A DNA stretch of 64,000 nucleotides, taken from Mageeibacillus indolicus UPII9-5. Its GTDB lineage: Bacteria; Bacillota; Clostridia; Saccharofermentanales; Fastidiosipilaceae. Made by a program: the position numbers and the translations under genes. The DNA is taken from positions 372,001-436,000 of the forward strand of contig NC_013895.2 in NCBI RefSeq assembly GCF_000025225.2, in the 5' to 3' direction. Under the pieces are notes generated by a model. The model searched no databases. It was given only the letters and a program-made list of their open reading frames with translations, and had not been told where the DNA came from. This document shows, in pieces, positions 10,960 through 19,807 of this stretch (its first letter is position 1; every line of letters starts with the position of its first letter).

Positions 10960-12354
10960 ATGAAAAGGATGTACCGGTCAATAGCGGTGACGGTTCTGGC
11001 GGCACTGATGGCTCTGCCGATGGTGGTTAGGGCGGAAGATACTAGGAAAAAAATAACAAAAATATATGTAGAAGGACTTTCTTCCCAGCAAGACGTAAAA
11101 TTATATGTTGGTGAAAAGCCTTCAGATGTATTGGAGAGATACGGAAAATATACATTTAAGGCTGAATTGCCGGATAGCTCTGAAAAGCCTGTTGTAGAAC
11201 TTCGAAGTGTAAAATTTTATACCGATGCTAGTATGATAAACGAATCTCAGGAAGAAGCTGTGTGGCCATTCAAAAAATCTGCGAACGGTTTGGAATATGA
11301 TGCTGGTAAACAAAATTTTCGGGTAGGATTTGAACTCGTTCTTGCTAACAAAGATTTATATGAAAATTATCAATTCGACAATCCAAAACTATTTTTTGGC
11401 CAAAATGCTGTGGATGGTTTGGAGTCAACGCTTACATCTCGCGATGGACAAAATAAATTAATAGATAGAGCATTTTTCCCATTTAAATGTGATGTCTATC
11501 GTAAAGTGAAATTTGAAAATTTTGCCTTAGGAAATACAAAACCTGTAACATTTGCTCTTGTCGGAGCAGCAGATGGTACTTTTAAAGATGAAATGGAACT
11601 GGAAGTAAAGTTGTCTAACGATCAAACGGTAGATTCCTTACTCAGGAAAAAAGGAGATACTACTAGAGTAACTGCGAAGGTTGAATACAAATATGAATCA
11701 AATTTGTATAAAAAACCTACTTTCTGGCACAGTGCAGGTCACGGCAATTTGGAGCCAGTCAATACTGCCAAAGTAAATGTAATGACTTATGGACTACTTA
11801 ATCCTAACCCAAAGGAAAATGTTCTTTTGATTCTAGCCCGTTGTGCTAAATTAAATGAAAATATGCCCCTCATAAAAGCCCAAAACGTAACTTTAGATTA
11901 TGGTGAAAAAATAACTGCTGAGAAACTTATCAAGAAGGCCATCACCTTATTGACTAAGGATTTTAATGGGGAAATTTCGAAAGACGAATCAGAACTAACC
12001 AATGTAAAGGCTTATGTAACTTTTCCGGGTGAGGTTGAACATGAATTTGCCCCATCCGACATCGATAAGGTAAAAGAAGATGGCATAGACATAACCTACA
12101 GGTACAAAGCGGCCGAAAGTACAGCCAAATTGTTTGTTAAAAAGCCCCAACCGAAACCGCCCGTTCCGGCTCCTCAACCGCCAGTTCCTGCTCCGCAGCC
12201 CAAACAGCAAGAAAAGACCGGCAATGCCTATTTTGATCTCGGCCGCTACAATCTACCTACATGCCCCGATAGCAAAAACAACCAGTGCGCTAAGGCCGGA
12301 AGTGGCGCAAAAAAAGATGATGTCCCGAACACCGCGGCAGCTGCAATCAACTAA
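10960..12354 (+). CDS. Secreted protein with Pro-rich tail, unknown
   Basis: A 464-residue exported protein. It begins with a classical signal peptide (MKRMYRSIAV..., hydrophobic core LAALMALPMVV, cleavage after VRA). I chose the ATG at 10960 because GGAGG ends 5 bases before it; the in-frame upstream GTG is the ribosome site itself. The mature part is Lys/Asp-rich, with beta-strand-like segments and no recognised domain. Near residues 395-415 a spacer of PVPAPQP repeats precedes a small acidic-polar tail with two cysteines. There is no LPxTG or C-terminal membrane helix, so it is probably free or loosely attached to the surface. Function is unknown. Confidence 0.7.
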   Translation: MKRMYRSIAVTVLAALMALPMVVRAEDTRKKITKIYVEGLSSQQDVKLYVGEKPSDVLERYGKYTFKAELPDSSEKPVVELRSVKFYTDASMINESQEEAVWPFKKSANGLEYDAGKQNFRVGFELVLANKDLYENYQFDNPKLFFGQNAVDGLESTLTSRDGQNKLIDRAFFPFKCDVYRKVKFENFALGNTKPVTFALVGAADGTFKDEMELEVKLSNDQTVDSLLRKKGDTTRVTAKVEYKYESNLYKKPTFWHSAGHGNLEPVNTAKVNVMTYGLLNPNPKENVLLILARCAKLNENMPLIKAQNVTLDYGEKITAEKLIKKAITLLTKDFNGEISKDESELTNVKAYVTFPGEVEHEFAPSDIDKVKEDGIDITYRYKAAESTAKLFVKKPQPKPPVPAPQPPVPAPQPKQQEKTGNAYFDLGRYNLPTCPDSKNNQCAKAGSGAKKDDVPNTAAAAIN

Positions 12355-12477
12355 CATAGCTAAACCTCTCGAATAAATGCGAAGAATCTTGGACCGGTAA
12401 CGGTTAATTGACGCAAATTAAATAACCAACTATAATTGTAGCATTCAGGTTCAGTCCTTAATCAGAAAGGTGACGCT

Positions 12478-13203
12478 ATGGCAATACGTGAAGGCCGCTG
12501 CCCCAATTGCGGCTCAATAATAAATGTTGAAACGGAGAAAGACAATCATTGTGTATTTTGCTGGGCTAAAGTAGATCCGGCTAAGGCAATATCATTGGCG
12601 GAAGATGTTGGCGACTATGTTTTCCCAAATGAAAAATTTGATCCACCGGCTGAAAGTGCCAAGTCAGCGGCTTTGTCTGCCTACCGTAACGGCGTACAAC
12701 ACGGCGCGAAACAGCGCAGGACAACTTCAGATCAACCCGTAGCTAAGAAACCCAAAGAGCAACGCTTGAGTGCCGCTGAACAAGTCGCCAAACTCAACGA
12801 AAGTTTTGCTATGCCGGAACTCAAGGTTAATAAACGGGTACTCGTTACCGCTTTGTCAGTTGTTGCAATTGTAGTTGTGGCGATAGTTGCATGGGCCGTT
12901 CCTTCGGTGCACAGTCGCAATATCCACCGAACGGAAATTATCAACAAAATTCAGCCGGATAAGAATGCGTTGGCAGATATAGCGTTACAAGGTATGCATA
13001 ATACTAAGTTGATAGCTGTTGACCAAGGCAGTGGTGATGCTAAAAAGGCTGAGGCCATTTTAAAGGCTTATACTGAAGCCTATACCGCGGCCTATAAGCT
13101 GGATAAAGAGCCGACAAACTTGGAGTTGCAATATTTTTCAAAAACCAAGTCCTTTGTTGCCAATCGTAAAAGCGGTACGGTCAAAGTTAGTGAACTGAAG
13201 TGA
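12478..13203 (+). CDS. Zinc-ribbon membrane protein, unknown
   Basis: A 241-residue protein that opens with a zinc ribbon: CPNC at about 9-12 and CVFC at about 26-29. A basic linker follows, then one membrane helix near residues 120-140 (VTALSVVAIVVVAIVAWAV) and an extracellular or periplasm-side C-terminus of about 100 residues. Zinc-ribbon plus single-span proteins are common in Firmicutes and mostly uncharacterised. An AAAGGTGA ribosome site precedes the ATG. It lies 33 bp before the PAP2-type gene and is probably co-transcribed with it. Confidence 0.7.
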   Translation: MAIREGRCPNCGSIINVETEKDNHCVFCWAKVDPAKAISLAEDVGDYVFPNEKFDPPAESAKSAALSAYRNGVQHGAKQRRTTSDQPVAKKPKEQRLSAAEQVAKLNESFAMPELKVNKRVLVTALSVVAIVVVAIVAWAVPSVHSRNIHRTEIINKIQPDKNALADIALQGMHNTKLIAVDQGSGDAKKAEAILKAYTEAYTAAYKLDKEPTNLELQYFSKTKSFVANRKSGTVKVSELK

Positions 13204-13236
13204 ATATATAGTTAAAAATCGGTTGGAGGTAATCTT

Positions 13237-13935
13237 ATCGACAAACTTACTAAGTTCAAGTTATATTTTAGCGTTCGTAAAGAAAGAGTGCTGGTAACTG
13301 CGCTCTTTTTATTATTGTTGGTTTCTTATGCCCTGATTAACCGATATAACAGTACGGCCGGGCGTGATCTTGCTGTGCTCAAGTGGGGGGTGGACGATTT
13401 GACTCCATTTTGCCCTTACATGATATATTTTTATGTGTCTTGGTATTTGCAACTGGCTTTGCTCGCTTGGCACATATGGTGTAACCCGACAGCTAAGGCT
13501 ACACATCATTTCAAATTGATGGTCGGAATAAGTAGCTTGGGCATGGCACTCGCCCAAGTAATATTCATTGTTTATCCTACTTGGTGCTCACGGGAAAATG
13601 TCGACTTGTCCGGGGTTGATCCTCTGACGGTTCTGATTTTTAATCGTCTGCATTCGGCTGACGCACCGACCAACTGTTGGCCAAGCTCACACGTATTAAT
13701 ATCTGCTTTGTTTGCTTTTTATTACACCTACTATTTGGTATCAACCCGTTTATACGGGCGTGGCAAAACTGTCGTTTTATGCGTCTTGGTGTGGATTTGG
13801 TCAATTGGTATTTGGCTGTCAACCGTTTTCATTAAACAACATTTTTGGCCGGATGTGGTCGGTGGCTTGGTCATCGCCGGGCTGGTAATATTGTTTGAAC
13901 GTTTGTATCAATGTAGAAGATCGCGCAGGATCTAG
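13237..13935 (+). CDS. PAP2-superfamily membrane phosphatase (probable ATC start)
   Basis: A multi-span membrane protein of the PAP2 (type 2 phosphatidic-acid phosphatase) superfamily. The C-terminal half has the active-site runs PSSHV (about 150) and STVFIKQHFWPDVVGG (about 192), which supply the two catalytic histidines and the aspartate. Such enzymes dephosphorylate lipid or polyprenyl phosphates, or transfer head groups such as inositol. The first ATG/GTG/TTG in frame is a GTG at 13288 with a poor ribosome site. A perfect GGAGG stands 7 bases before an in-frame ATC at 13237, giving (M)DKLTKFKLYF before the first membrane helix, and I prefer that start. Confidence 0.8.
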   Translation: MDKLTKFKLYFSVRKERVLVTALFLLLLVSYALINRYNSTAGRDLAVLKWGVDDLTPFCPYMIYFYVSWYLQLALLAWHIWCNPTAKATHHFKLMVGISSLGMALAQVIFIVYPTWCSRENVDLSGVDPLTVLIFNRLHSADAPTNCWPSSHVLISALFAFYYTYYLVSTRLYGRGKTVVLCVLVWIWSIGIWLSTVFIKQHFWPDVVGGLVIAGLVILFERLYQCRRSRRI

Positions 13936-14241
13936 CATAATGTCCTATAAAATATAAAAATGAGAAGCCGATTCCGCTTCTTCTCGCAATGCATGTAGCA
14001 ACGCATGTAGCACATTTTGTGTCGAAATATAGCAACATTAGCAACGCTGCAAATTGTGCAGCATGGCAAAATTGCCGACACAAAATGGCAAGAAAGCTGA
14101 ACGGGCTTCCCATTTAATTGAAAACCTAGTGGTCAAACTACGAAGGCGATGGCGGCTAAAGCCCCTAAAGCACCCAAAACAGCCAAAGCAGTGAAACCTA
14201 AGGTCTGTGCCTGAGCCTGAGCCTGAGCCTGAGCGGTTTAC
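13936..14241. other. Intergenic region with a GCCTGA repeat
   Basis: About 300 bp between convergent genes, with no convincing gene. It contains several short inverted segments rich in GCATG/GCAAC, and four copies of GCCTGA at 14209-14232 directly after trxB. No clear T-tailed terminator is seen for either neighbour. Confidence 0.5.
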
Positions 14242-15165
14242 TTAGGCTTGCCAGGTTTGAACATAGGCATTAGCTGACTGGGCGGCAATTGCCCCGTCTC
14301 CGCCGGCAGTTACTATTTGGCGCAAAACCGTATTACGACAGTCGCCGGCACTGAAAATACCGGGAATATCAGTACTCATATCCGGCTTGGCAACGACAAA
14401 TCCGGCCTTGTTAAGTACGTCAGCCTTTATGTACGAGGTGACAGGAGAAAGGCCGACGAAGGGGAATACGCCGTCGGTCGGCAAAGTCATCGTATCGCCG
14501 GTAACGCTGTCGGCAAAAAGAACCCCGGTAACCTGCATACCGTTACCTAAAATTTCCTGCGGTTTTTTATTGTAAATAACTTTGATTTTCGGATTATCCA
14601 TCGCTTGTTGAACCGGGACGGCATCAGCTCGGGCGACATCACGCCGCAAAACGATGTAGACCTGTTTGGCGAATTTGGTAAGATAAACGGCTTCTTCAAA
14701 GGCAGAATTACCACCGCCGATAACCGTAACGGTTTTGTTCCTGAAAAAAGCCCCGTCACATACAGCGCAATAGGAAACGCCCATTCCGGCATAATCGGCC
14801 TCGCCTTTTATTCCGAGATGACGTTCGGTTGATCCGGTAGCCAAAATAATTGCTTTGCTGTGATAAACCTTACCTTCACTGTCAACTGCCACGACGAGAT
14901 TGCCTTCCTTGTGTACATCGGTAATCTGGGCGTTTACCTGCTCCGCGCCGAAACGGAAAGCATGTTCAGTCATTTTTTCGGCCAACTCAGGGCCGGTGGT
15001 AGGCATCGAGCCGGGCCAGTTTTCGACATCCGAAGTACTCAGCATTTTGCCACCCGGGACCCCAGCTTCAAAAACCAAGGTTTTTAATCCGGCTCGTCCG
15101 GCATATAGAGCGGCCGTTAATCCGGCAGGCCCTGCCCCAACTATAATAACATCAAATAAGTTCAT
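14242..15165 (-). CDS. trxB: Thioredoxin-disulfide reductase
   Basis: A 307-residue flavoprotein that uses NADPH to reduce thioredoxin. The FAD-binding motif [19 protein letters not shown] is at residues 9-27. The redox pair is CAVC at about 133-136, followed by DGAFF, and the NADPH site [13 protein letters not shown] follows at about 151. FAD contacts recur near the end (GIFSAGDCR). The partner trxA is in this window at 27614. The ribosome site AAAGGAG is 27 bases from the ATG, with a small stem-loop (CTGCC/GGCAG) in between, an unusual arrangement. The gene is complete. Confidence 0.95.
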   Translation of the reverse strand: MNLFDVIIVGAGPAGLTAALYAGRAGLKTLVFEAGVPGGKMLSTSDVENWPGSMPTTGPELAEKMTEHAFRFGAEQVNAQITDVHKEGNLVVAVDSEGKVYHSKAIILATGSTERHLGIKGEADYAGMGVSYCAVCDGAFFRNKTVTVIGGGNSAFEEAVYLTKFAKQVYIVLRRDVARADAVPVQQAMDNPKIKVIYNKKPQEILGNGMQVTGVLFADSVTGDTMTLPTDGVFPFVGLSPVTSYIKADVLNKAGFVVAKPDMSTDIPGIFSAGDCRNTVLRQIVTAGGDGAIAAQSANAYVQTWQA

Positions 15166-15444
15166 AATGTAAATAAATCTGCCTAAAGGCAGCTCCTTTC
15201 AGTAATCTATCTCCTACATCCTAGCCGAAATTAGACAGTATTAATGTAACCAATGTTCGGATTTGCCGTATTTACAGAAAGTTCAAGAGTTGGCGAGAAG
15301 GCACCTGCTGGTGGGAGAACTCAGTGTACATCTCCGGGGGCACATTTCCGGCCGGGTGTATTCGAGCTACGGCTCTAAAAGACATGCGGTAATATATTGC
15401 ATAGCAACAACTATTTCTGAACCGGTCTGACTACGCGGTCACAC

Positions 15445-16719
15445 CTATTCAGGAGAAATGGGGGATTTGCCCTCACTGCCTGAAAGCAGGTGGAGCATGG
15501 AATGAGTGGTTTTGATCATAGAAGGGGTTATGTCTAAGCGTAAAGCCGGCTCATTCGGCTGTTCGGCGAGAGAAAGCCAGGGCTTCAGACCCGGCAACTC
15601 AAATCCCGGCCGGCCGAGGTCGGCTTGCTCCACGCCGGAAGCCAAAATCGCTTCGACGGCAGCATTGGTGTAATAATAGATTGATTGACGTATTTGACGA
15701 TTATCGACCAAAATAAATCCATTAAAACGCAGAGCTATAATGTCCGGAGCGATGCCGGCAATATCCAGAATTTGTAAAAAATGCGGTTGATAAAATGCCC
15801 ATTTATTTTGATCGTTGGCGCAGTGCGCTGCCAAAGCCAAAGAAATTGCCAGACGCTTAAAATAGGTGTGGGTGTCTTTATTGACAGCTCCCCATAATTT
15901 GCTTTCTGCACCAAGAATTGGCACCTGTTTAAAAATAGCTTCGGCAACAGCTTGCTTTTGCGATTCGGCCAGTTCTTGGGCATAGCGGATTCGCCTAAGA
16001 ATATTCTCCGCCAAACTGCATTGAATATTCGGAAGCAACGCCGCCAAACATTCCCGCCCCTGATAAAGATTGCTAATTTCGCATTCACGGAAATACTCGG
16101 TCAGGAGAGCCAACCATAGTACCGAATCACTTTGTAAGGCCAACTCACGCCGTTTGGAATCGAGTTCAGCTGCCGGCAATTCGTTTAAAAAATCTGCTAA
16201 CGAATTGAAAAATTCAGTTTCATCCAAACTGTTGATTGCCGCATCGATTATAGCATTAGTTGCCTCGCTTTTAATAAACATTTTATTTTGACGCAATTTC
16301 GTACAGAGCAGGCGGAAAGCTTTGAGCATGTAATCGTGGGGAAAGCAAGATTGCAACATTTGCCAAGCTAGCGCATACAATTTCAGCCCGGGGCGTTGAT
16401 CAATAACCAAAAATAGGCGGTTGAGAATATTTTCATCCAAGGCGATTATAATCCCCGGGAAAACACAGGTTAACTTGGCCATAGGCAGATGATCTATCCA
16501 CTGCAACAAGTGGTCGGCCTTGCAGTTGCGCAATTCCAATAAAAATTGTTTCACCTGATAAGGCTGTAAGCGCTGCAATTCTTCAACCGGCAAGGGCAGA
16601 TGACGATTGGTAACGTTGACCTGATTTTGCAGAAGATGTGGCTTATATAGGGCCGGAATTACCGCTTTAATCGACTCTTGTTGGCTATGCTGAGTGGAAA
16701 CGGAAAAGTCTGGTCTCAA
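15445..16719 (-). CDS. Unknown helical protein coupled to a ZorA-like gene
   Basis: A 424-residue soluble, mainly helical protein without signal peptide or membrane span. It shows no motif I can name with confidence. Its last third (about 275-380) alternates helices with the run DIIALRFNGFILVDNRQIRQ then SIYYY. That loosely recalls the EH_Signature domain of ZorC, an impression only. Its ATG overlaps the stop of the upstream membrane gene (ATGA), so the two products are probably made in fixed ratio and work together. It ends the zinc operon prfC-znuC-znuB-zur. The final residues are disordered (SGSEGKSPISPE). Confidence 0.6.
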   Translation of the reverse strand: MRPDFSVSTQHSQQESIKAVIPALYKPHLLQNQVNVTNRHLPLPVEELQRLQPYQVKQFLLELRNCKADHLLQWIDHLPMAKLTCVFPGIIIALDENILNRLFLVIDQRPGLKLYALAWQMLQSCFPHDYMLKAFRLLCTKLRQNKMFIKSEATNAIIDAAINSLDETEFFNSLADFLNELPAAELDSKRRELALQSDSVLWLALLTEYFRECEISNLYQGRECLAALLPNIQCSLAENILRRIRYAQELAESQKQAVAEAIFKQVPILGAESKLWGAVNKDTHTYFKRLAISLALAAHCANDQNKWAFYQPHFLQILDIAGIAPDIIALRFNGFILVDNRQIRQSIYYYTNAAVEAILASGVEQADLGRPGFELPGLKPWLSLAEQPNEPALRLDITPSMIKTTHSMLHLLSGSEGKSPISPE

Positions 16720-18326
16720 TTTTCCTTATCCTCCGACTTGTTTTGCCGCGCATAATCGGTAATATCTCGTATTTCTTCGACAGTATTGGTTAAATGGGCG
16801 GTAATGTTGCTAACATCGCTATCCATAGTTGCAATGACTTCATTCACTCCGCTCACAACGGCTGTATTGAATTCCTTCACGGTAGTGGTCAGCTGAGAGT
16901 TCATGGTTTCCAGCTGTTGGTTGATTATTTTGGCTTGATTTGCCAAATCTCGGCTGCCGTCCAGCATGCTTTCGCTGAGTTTATGATATTCTTCAAGGGC
17001 TTTGTTTTGATTGTTAATCATTGATTTAATGCTTTGACGGGTGTTGGAGTTTTCTGCTTTTATATCGGAGGTAAGCTGGGACATGCTTTGAGCAAATCCG
17101 GCTACCTGCTGTCCTAAGTTTCCGACTAAGGTCACCAAGCTGTTGGCTGAGCCGGCTTGCAGTTCACTTAGCTGTCGGCTGCTGAGTCCCAAGTTGGCTT
17201 GAGCTTCAGCCATTTGTTTTAAGTATACTAGGGTTTGCTGATTGTATTCGGTCAAAGAATTCAAGTGCTGCTGAAAAGTAGCATCCAACGCGTCCGTTGC
17301 CTGGCGATGTGTATCCAAAAGCTGTAAGGCCTGAGCTAATTCGCCTTTAGTACCGTTTAATTGCTGTAAGTAGCCGTCTACTTCACGGAAAAACACTTCC
17401 ATATGACGGGCAATCATTTCGGTCAACTGCCCGGTGAATTTTTCGGCCATGTCACGTAGCCCGGCCTCTTGTTTGGCGGATACGGCTTGAGCTAAATCGC
17501 CTAAAATTTGTTGTGAAGCCGCGATATGCGGGACAACCCCTTGCTGCATGGTTTTTTCGATCGAGGCACTAACTGCGTTAACCATATCTTGCGTGAACAA
17601 AGCATTTACAGCGTTGGTAAGTTTTGCAACGGAACTGTCCATTTTACGGTCATATTGCATGAAAGCATCAATTAAAACGGCGGAGCCGGCCAGATCACTG
17701 AAAATAGGCAGTCGTAATGAAGCCGTTTCCGCAAATTTTTTCATCGCGCCGTCCAAATCTTTGCGGGCATTGGCACTGCGGTAGTAAATGAGAAAGAAAA
17801 ATACCGTTGCGGTTAAGGCGGGGAGCAGCGTGAATGGTTGAACCGGCCGGAGGGCATCGCTGCCGATAGCTAAGGTCGTAATCAGCGAAAAAGCGGTGAC
17901 AAAGAGGCCGAAAGTTAGGATCTTATATGCGCGATCGGCTTCCAGCAGGCGATATTGCGATTGGGTCAGCAAGCGTTCGCGATTAATATATTTATGCAAA
18001 TCTGTCGTCCATTTGCCGTGAAAAAGTTTGTTGCTGTCACGCTCAAACTCGGCAAAAGTTTCGGTTAGTTTCGGAAAGTTTTCTTCGTTGACCAAGCCGG
18101 TCAATAAGGCAAGATTGCTGATTTGGCAGCCGTCCAGTTTGCCGGTGCGATATTCACAATGATTTAAAGCTGCGATAATAACTGTCGCCAAGTGCTTGAT
18201 TCGTCCTAAAGTCGCAAAGCCGATTATAACCGGAATTACTGCGACTAAAGCCAATACAAAGATTAAAATGAAAGCTAGATAAGATGAAAACAAGCTTTGG
18301 CTGATTCCAATTTCCATTATGGACAT
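16716..18326 (-). CDS. MotA/ZorA-like membrane protein with long coiled coil
   Basis: A 536-residue membrane protein. One helix near the N-terminus (about 10-40) is followed by a cytosolic stretch of about 100 residues, then a hairpin of two helices (about 142-165 and 172-192). A long cytosolic tail rich in Gln, Ala, Ser and Glu, predicted coiled coil, runs to the end. That order of spans is the one seen in MotA/TolQ/ExbB channels and in ZorA of the Zorya defence system, where the tail is also long; the usual Gly-rich motif between spans 2 and 3 is not evident. I chose the ATG at 18326 because GGAGG precedes it. It is coupled to the next gene and follows zur. Confidence 0.6.
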   Translation of the reverse strand: MSIMEIGISQSLFSSYLAFILIFVLALVAVIPVIIGFATLGRIKHLATVIIAALNHCEYRTGKLDGCQISNLALLTGLVNEENFPKLTETFAEFERDSNKLFHGKWTTDLHKYINRERLLTQSQYRLLEADRAYKILTFGLFVTAFSLITTLAIGSDALRPVQPFTLLPALTATVFFFLIYYRSANARKDLDGAMKKFAETASLRLPIFSDLAGSAVLIDAFMQYDRKMDSSVAKLTNAVNALFTQDMVNAVSASIEKTMQQGVVPHIAASQQILGDLAQAVSAKQEAGLRDMAEKFTGQLTEMIARHMEVFFREVDGYLQQLNGTKGELAQALQLLDTHRQATDALDATFQQHLNSLTEYNQQTLVYLKQMAEAQANLGLSSRQLSELQAGSANSLVTLVGNLGQQVAGFAQSMSQLTSDIKAENSNTRQSIKSMINNQNKALEEYHKLSESMLDGSRDLANQAKIINQQLETMNSQLTTTVKEFNTAVVSGVNEVIATMDSDVSNITAHLTNTVEEIRDITDYARQNKSEDKEN

Positions 18327-18338
18327 ATTTTCCTCCAA

Positions 18339-18935
18339 TTATTTGTTATAGGGACGGTTGATATGATTGTGAGTGCCTGAAGGTTTTCGCTCCGGCGGCG
18401 TATGTTTCGAAAGGTCAGAATGCGCATCGAAAGAATGTGTATCGCAAGAATGCGCATCGTCAGAATGCGTTGCCGCAGAAACTTCATCCGCGGAATTTGC
18501 GTTCGATTTACAACTTGAACACAATCCGTAAATTTCCACTCGATGATTAGTCACTTGAAATCCGGTTTCACCTAATTCGTCCTTTATCTCATGGATAGGA
18601 CAAGCCGGCAACGGTGTTATTTTGTGACACCCGAGGCATACGGCAAAATGGCTGTCTGCATTAGCCTCATGCATGATATACGCTCCATGCTCAGAGGACG
18701 GAATCTCCATACGGGTGACCAATTTCGCTTCGAGCAGCAAATCGAGGGTGCGATATATGGTGGAGGGCCAATAGGGCTTGGCGGTTCCTGATTGCTTGGC
18801 ATTCAACATATCGGTAATTTCCTGAGCCGTTAGCGGCGATTTACTTTGACGCAGCAAAAGCAAAATCGACTCACGTTGTCTGGAAAATTTTAATCCTGCC
18901 TGGTTTAGTAAAGTTCGTATTGACTGAATAGACAT
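18339..18935 (-). CDS. zur: Fur-family metal regulator, probably Zur
   Basis: A 198-residue Fur-family repressor. The winged helix (about 10-80, with STIYRTLDLLLEAKLV) is followed by the dimer domain with structural zinc cysteines CLGC (about 99-102) and CSSC (about 138-141). His-rich HFAV and HEIKDELGETGFQVTNHRVE supply the sensor site. It lies in one operon with a zinc-type ABC transporter, so zinc is the likely metal. The C-terminal 50 residues are an unusual extension of four HSxDx pentapeptides plus further His, likely to bind metal. A 15-bp DNA repeat at about 18416-18470 encodes them. Confidence 0.85.
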   Translation of the reverse strand: MSIQSIRTLLNQAGLKFSRQRESILLLLRQSKSPLTAQEITDMLNAKQSGTAKPYWPSTIYRTLDLLLEAKLVTRMEIPSSEHGAYIMHEANADSHFAVCLGCHKITPLPACPIHEIKDELGETGFQVTNHRVEIYGLCSSCKSNANSADEVSAATHSDDAHSCDTHSFDAHSDLSKHTPPERKPSGTHNHINRPYNK

Positions 18936-18949
18936 GCTGACCTCCTAAT

Positions 18950-19807
18950 CTACGGTATATCTTTGATAAGGCCGTGTAAAGAATGTCGGTGATGAAATAA
19001 CTTTTTGCCGACAATTACGATTACAAGTCCGGCGACGCTGATTAAAACGATACTGGCCCCGGGTTTTAAATCCAAATAAAATGACGTGATCAGACCGGCA
19101 ACCGTGTACAGAACACTGAGCCCCATCGATATAAACAGGGTAGAACGATAGCTCCGCGCTAGCTGAAGTGCGGTGGCCACCGGAATTATCAGAAGTGAAG
19201 AAATAACCAAAGATCCGACTGTACGCGAAGCGATAGCAATGGTCAAGGCGGTCAAAACAGTAAACATGCGGTTGATTGCAGATACGGGTAAACCAGCCAA
19301 AAATGCCCCTTCTTCATCGAAGGTTATATAGAAAAGTTCCTTGTAAAAAAGCAGGCTGAGCAGGAGAACGGCTGCTCCGATTACGATAATAAGCTTGAAT
19401 TCAAAGTCATCAATGGCAACGATACTGCCGAATAGAAAACTGTTAAAATTGGCAACTCCGGTAACAAAGCCGGAAAGGTTACCCGCTAAGCCGATACCGG
19501 CCGACATGACAATCGCTATGGAAAGTTCAGAATACTTGTGAAAGGCTTTGCGCAGATATTCGATGGCGAAGGCCGCCGTTACGGCACTGCCCATTGCTCC
19601 CAAAATTGGGTTAAAACCGGCTATAAGGCCGATCGTTACGCCGGCAAGGGACGTATGAGCCAAGGCATCGCCTACCATGGATAAACGCCGTAGGACGATA
19701 ACCAAACCGATACATGTTGAAAGCAAGGCGACAGTTATGCCGACAATGAAGGCGCGCACCATGAAAGGATAGGCTAAAATTTCCGGTAACCAAGCGGACA
19801 GATACAT
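18950..19807 (-). CDS. znuB: Zinc/manganese ABC transporter permease
   Basis: A 285-residue integral membrane protein of the ABC-3 metal permease family, with about eight hydrophobic helices from residue 12 to 265. Family-typical stretches are RRLSMVGDALAHTSLAGV (about 41-58) and IASRTVGSLVISSLLIIPVATA (about 192-213). It forms the channel for Zn2+ or Mn2+ uptake with the adjacent ATPase. The start overlaps the last base of znuC and has AAGGAG 8 bases upstream. The solute-binding partner ZnuA is not in this cluster. Assignment to metal uptake is firm; zinc over manganese rests on the zur neighbour. Confidence 0.9.
   Translation of the reverse strand: MYLSAWLPEILAYPFMVRAFIVGITVALLSTCIGLVIVLRRLSMVGDALAHTSLAGVTIGLIAGFNPILGAMGSAVTAAFAIEYLRKAFHKYSELSIAIVMSAGIGLAGNLSGFVTGVANFNSFLFGSIVAIDDFEFKLIIVIGAAVLLLSLLFYKELFYITFDEEGAFLAGLPVSAINRMFTVLTALTIAIASRTVGSLVISSLLIIPVATALQLARSYRSTLFISMGLSVLYTVAGLITSFYLDLKPGASIVLISVAGLVIVIVGKKLFHHRHSLHGLIKDIP

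Noticed and set aside
14150-14241. Hydrophobic tail AQAQAQ...LGFTALAVLGALGALAAIAF downstream of trxB on the minus strand, and a basic KAPK peptide on the plus strand
   Set aside because: The minus-strand segment has no start codon, and a stop lies just before it in its own frame, so it cannot be joined to TrxB by a simple shift. The plus-strand ORF has 21 codons and no ribosome site.
15200-15444. Possible structured RNA between trxB and the unknown gene
   Set aside because: The stretch is somewhat GC-rich with small inverted segments, but it matches no RNA family I know and has no clear promoter or terminator.
15445-18338. Complete Zorya defence system
   Set aside because: Only ZorA-like and a doubtful second partner are seen. 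No OmpA-like ZorB and no helicase or nuclease ZorD are in the window.
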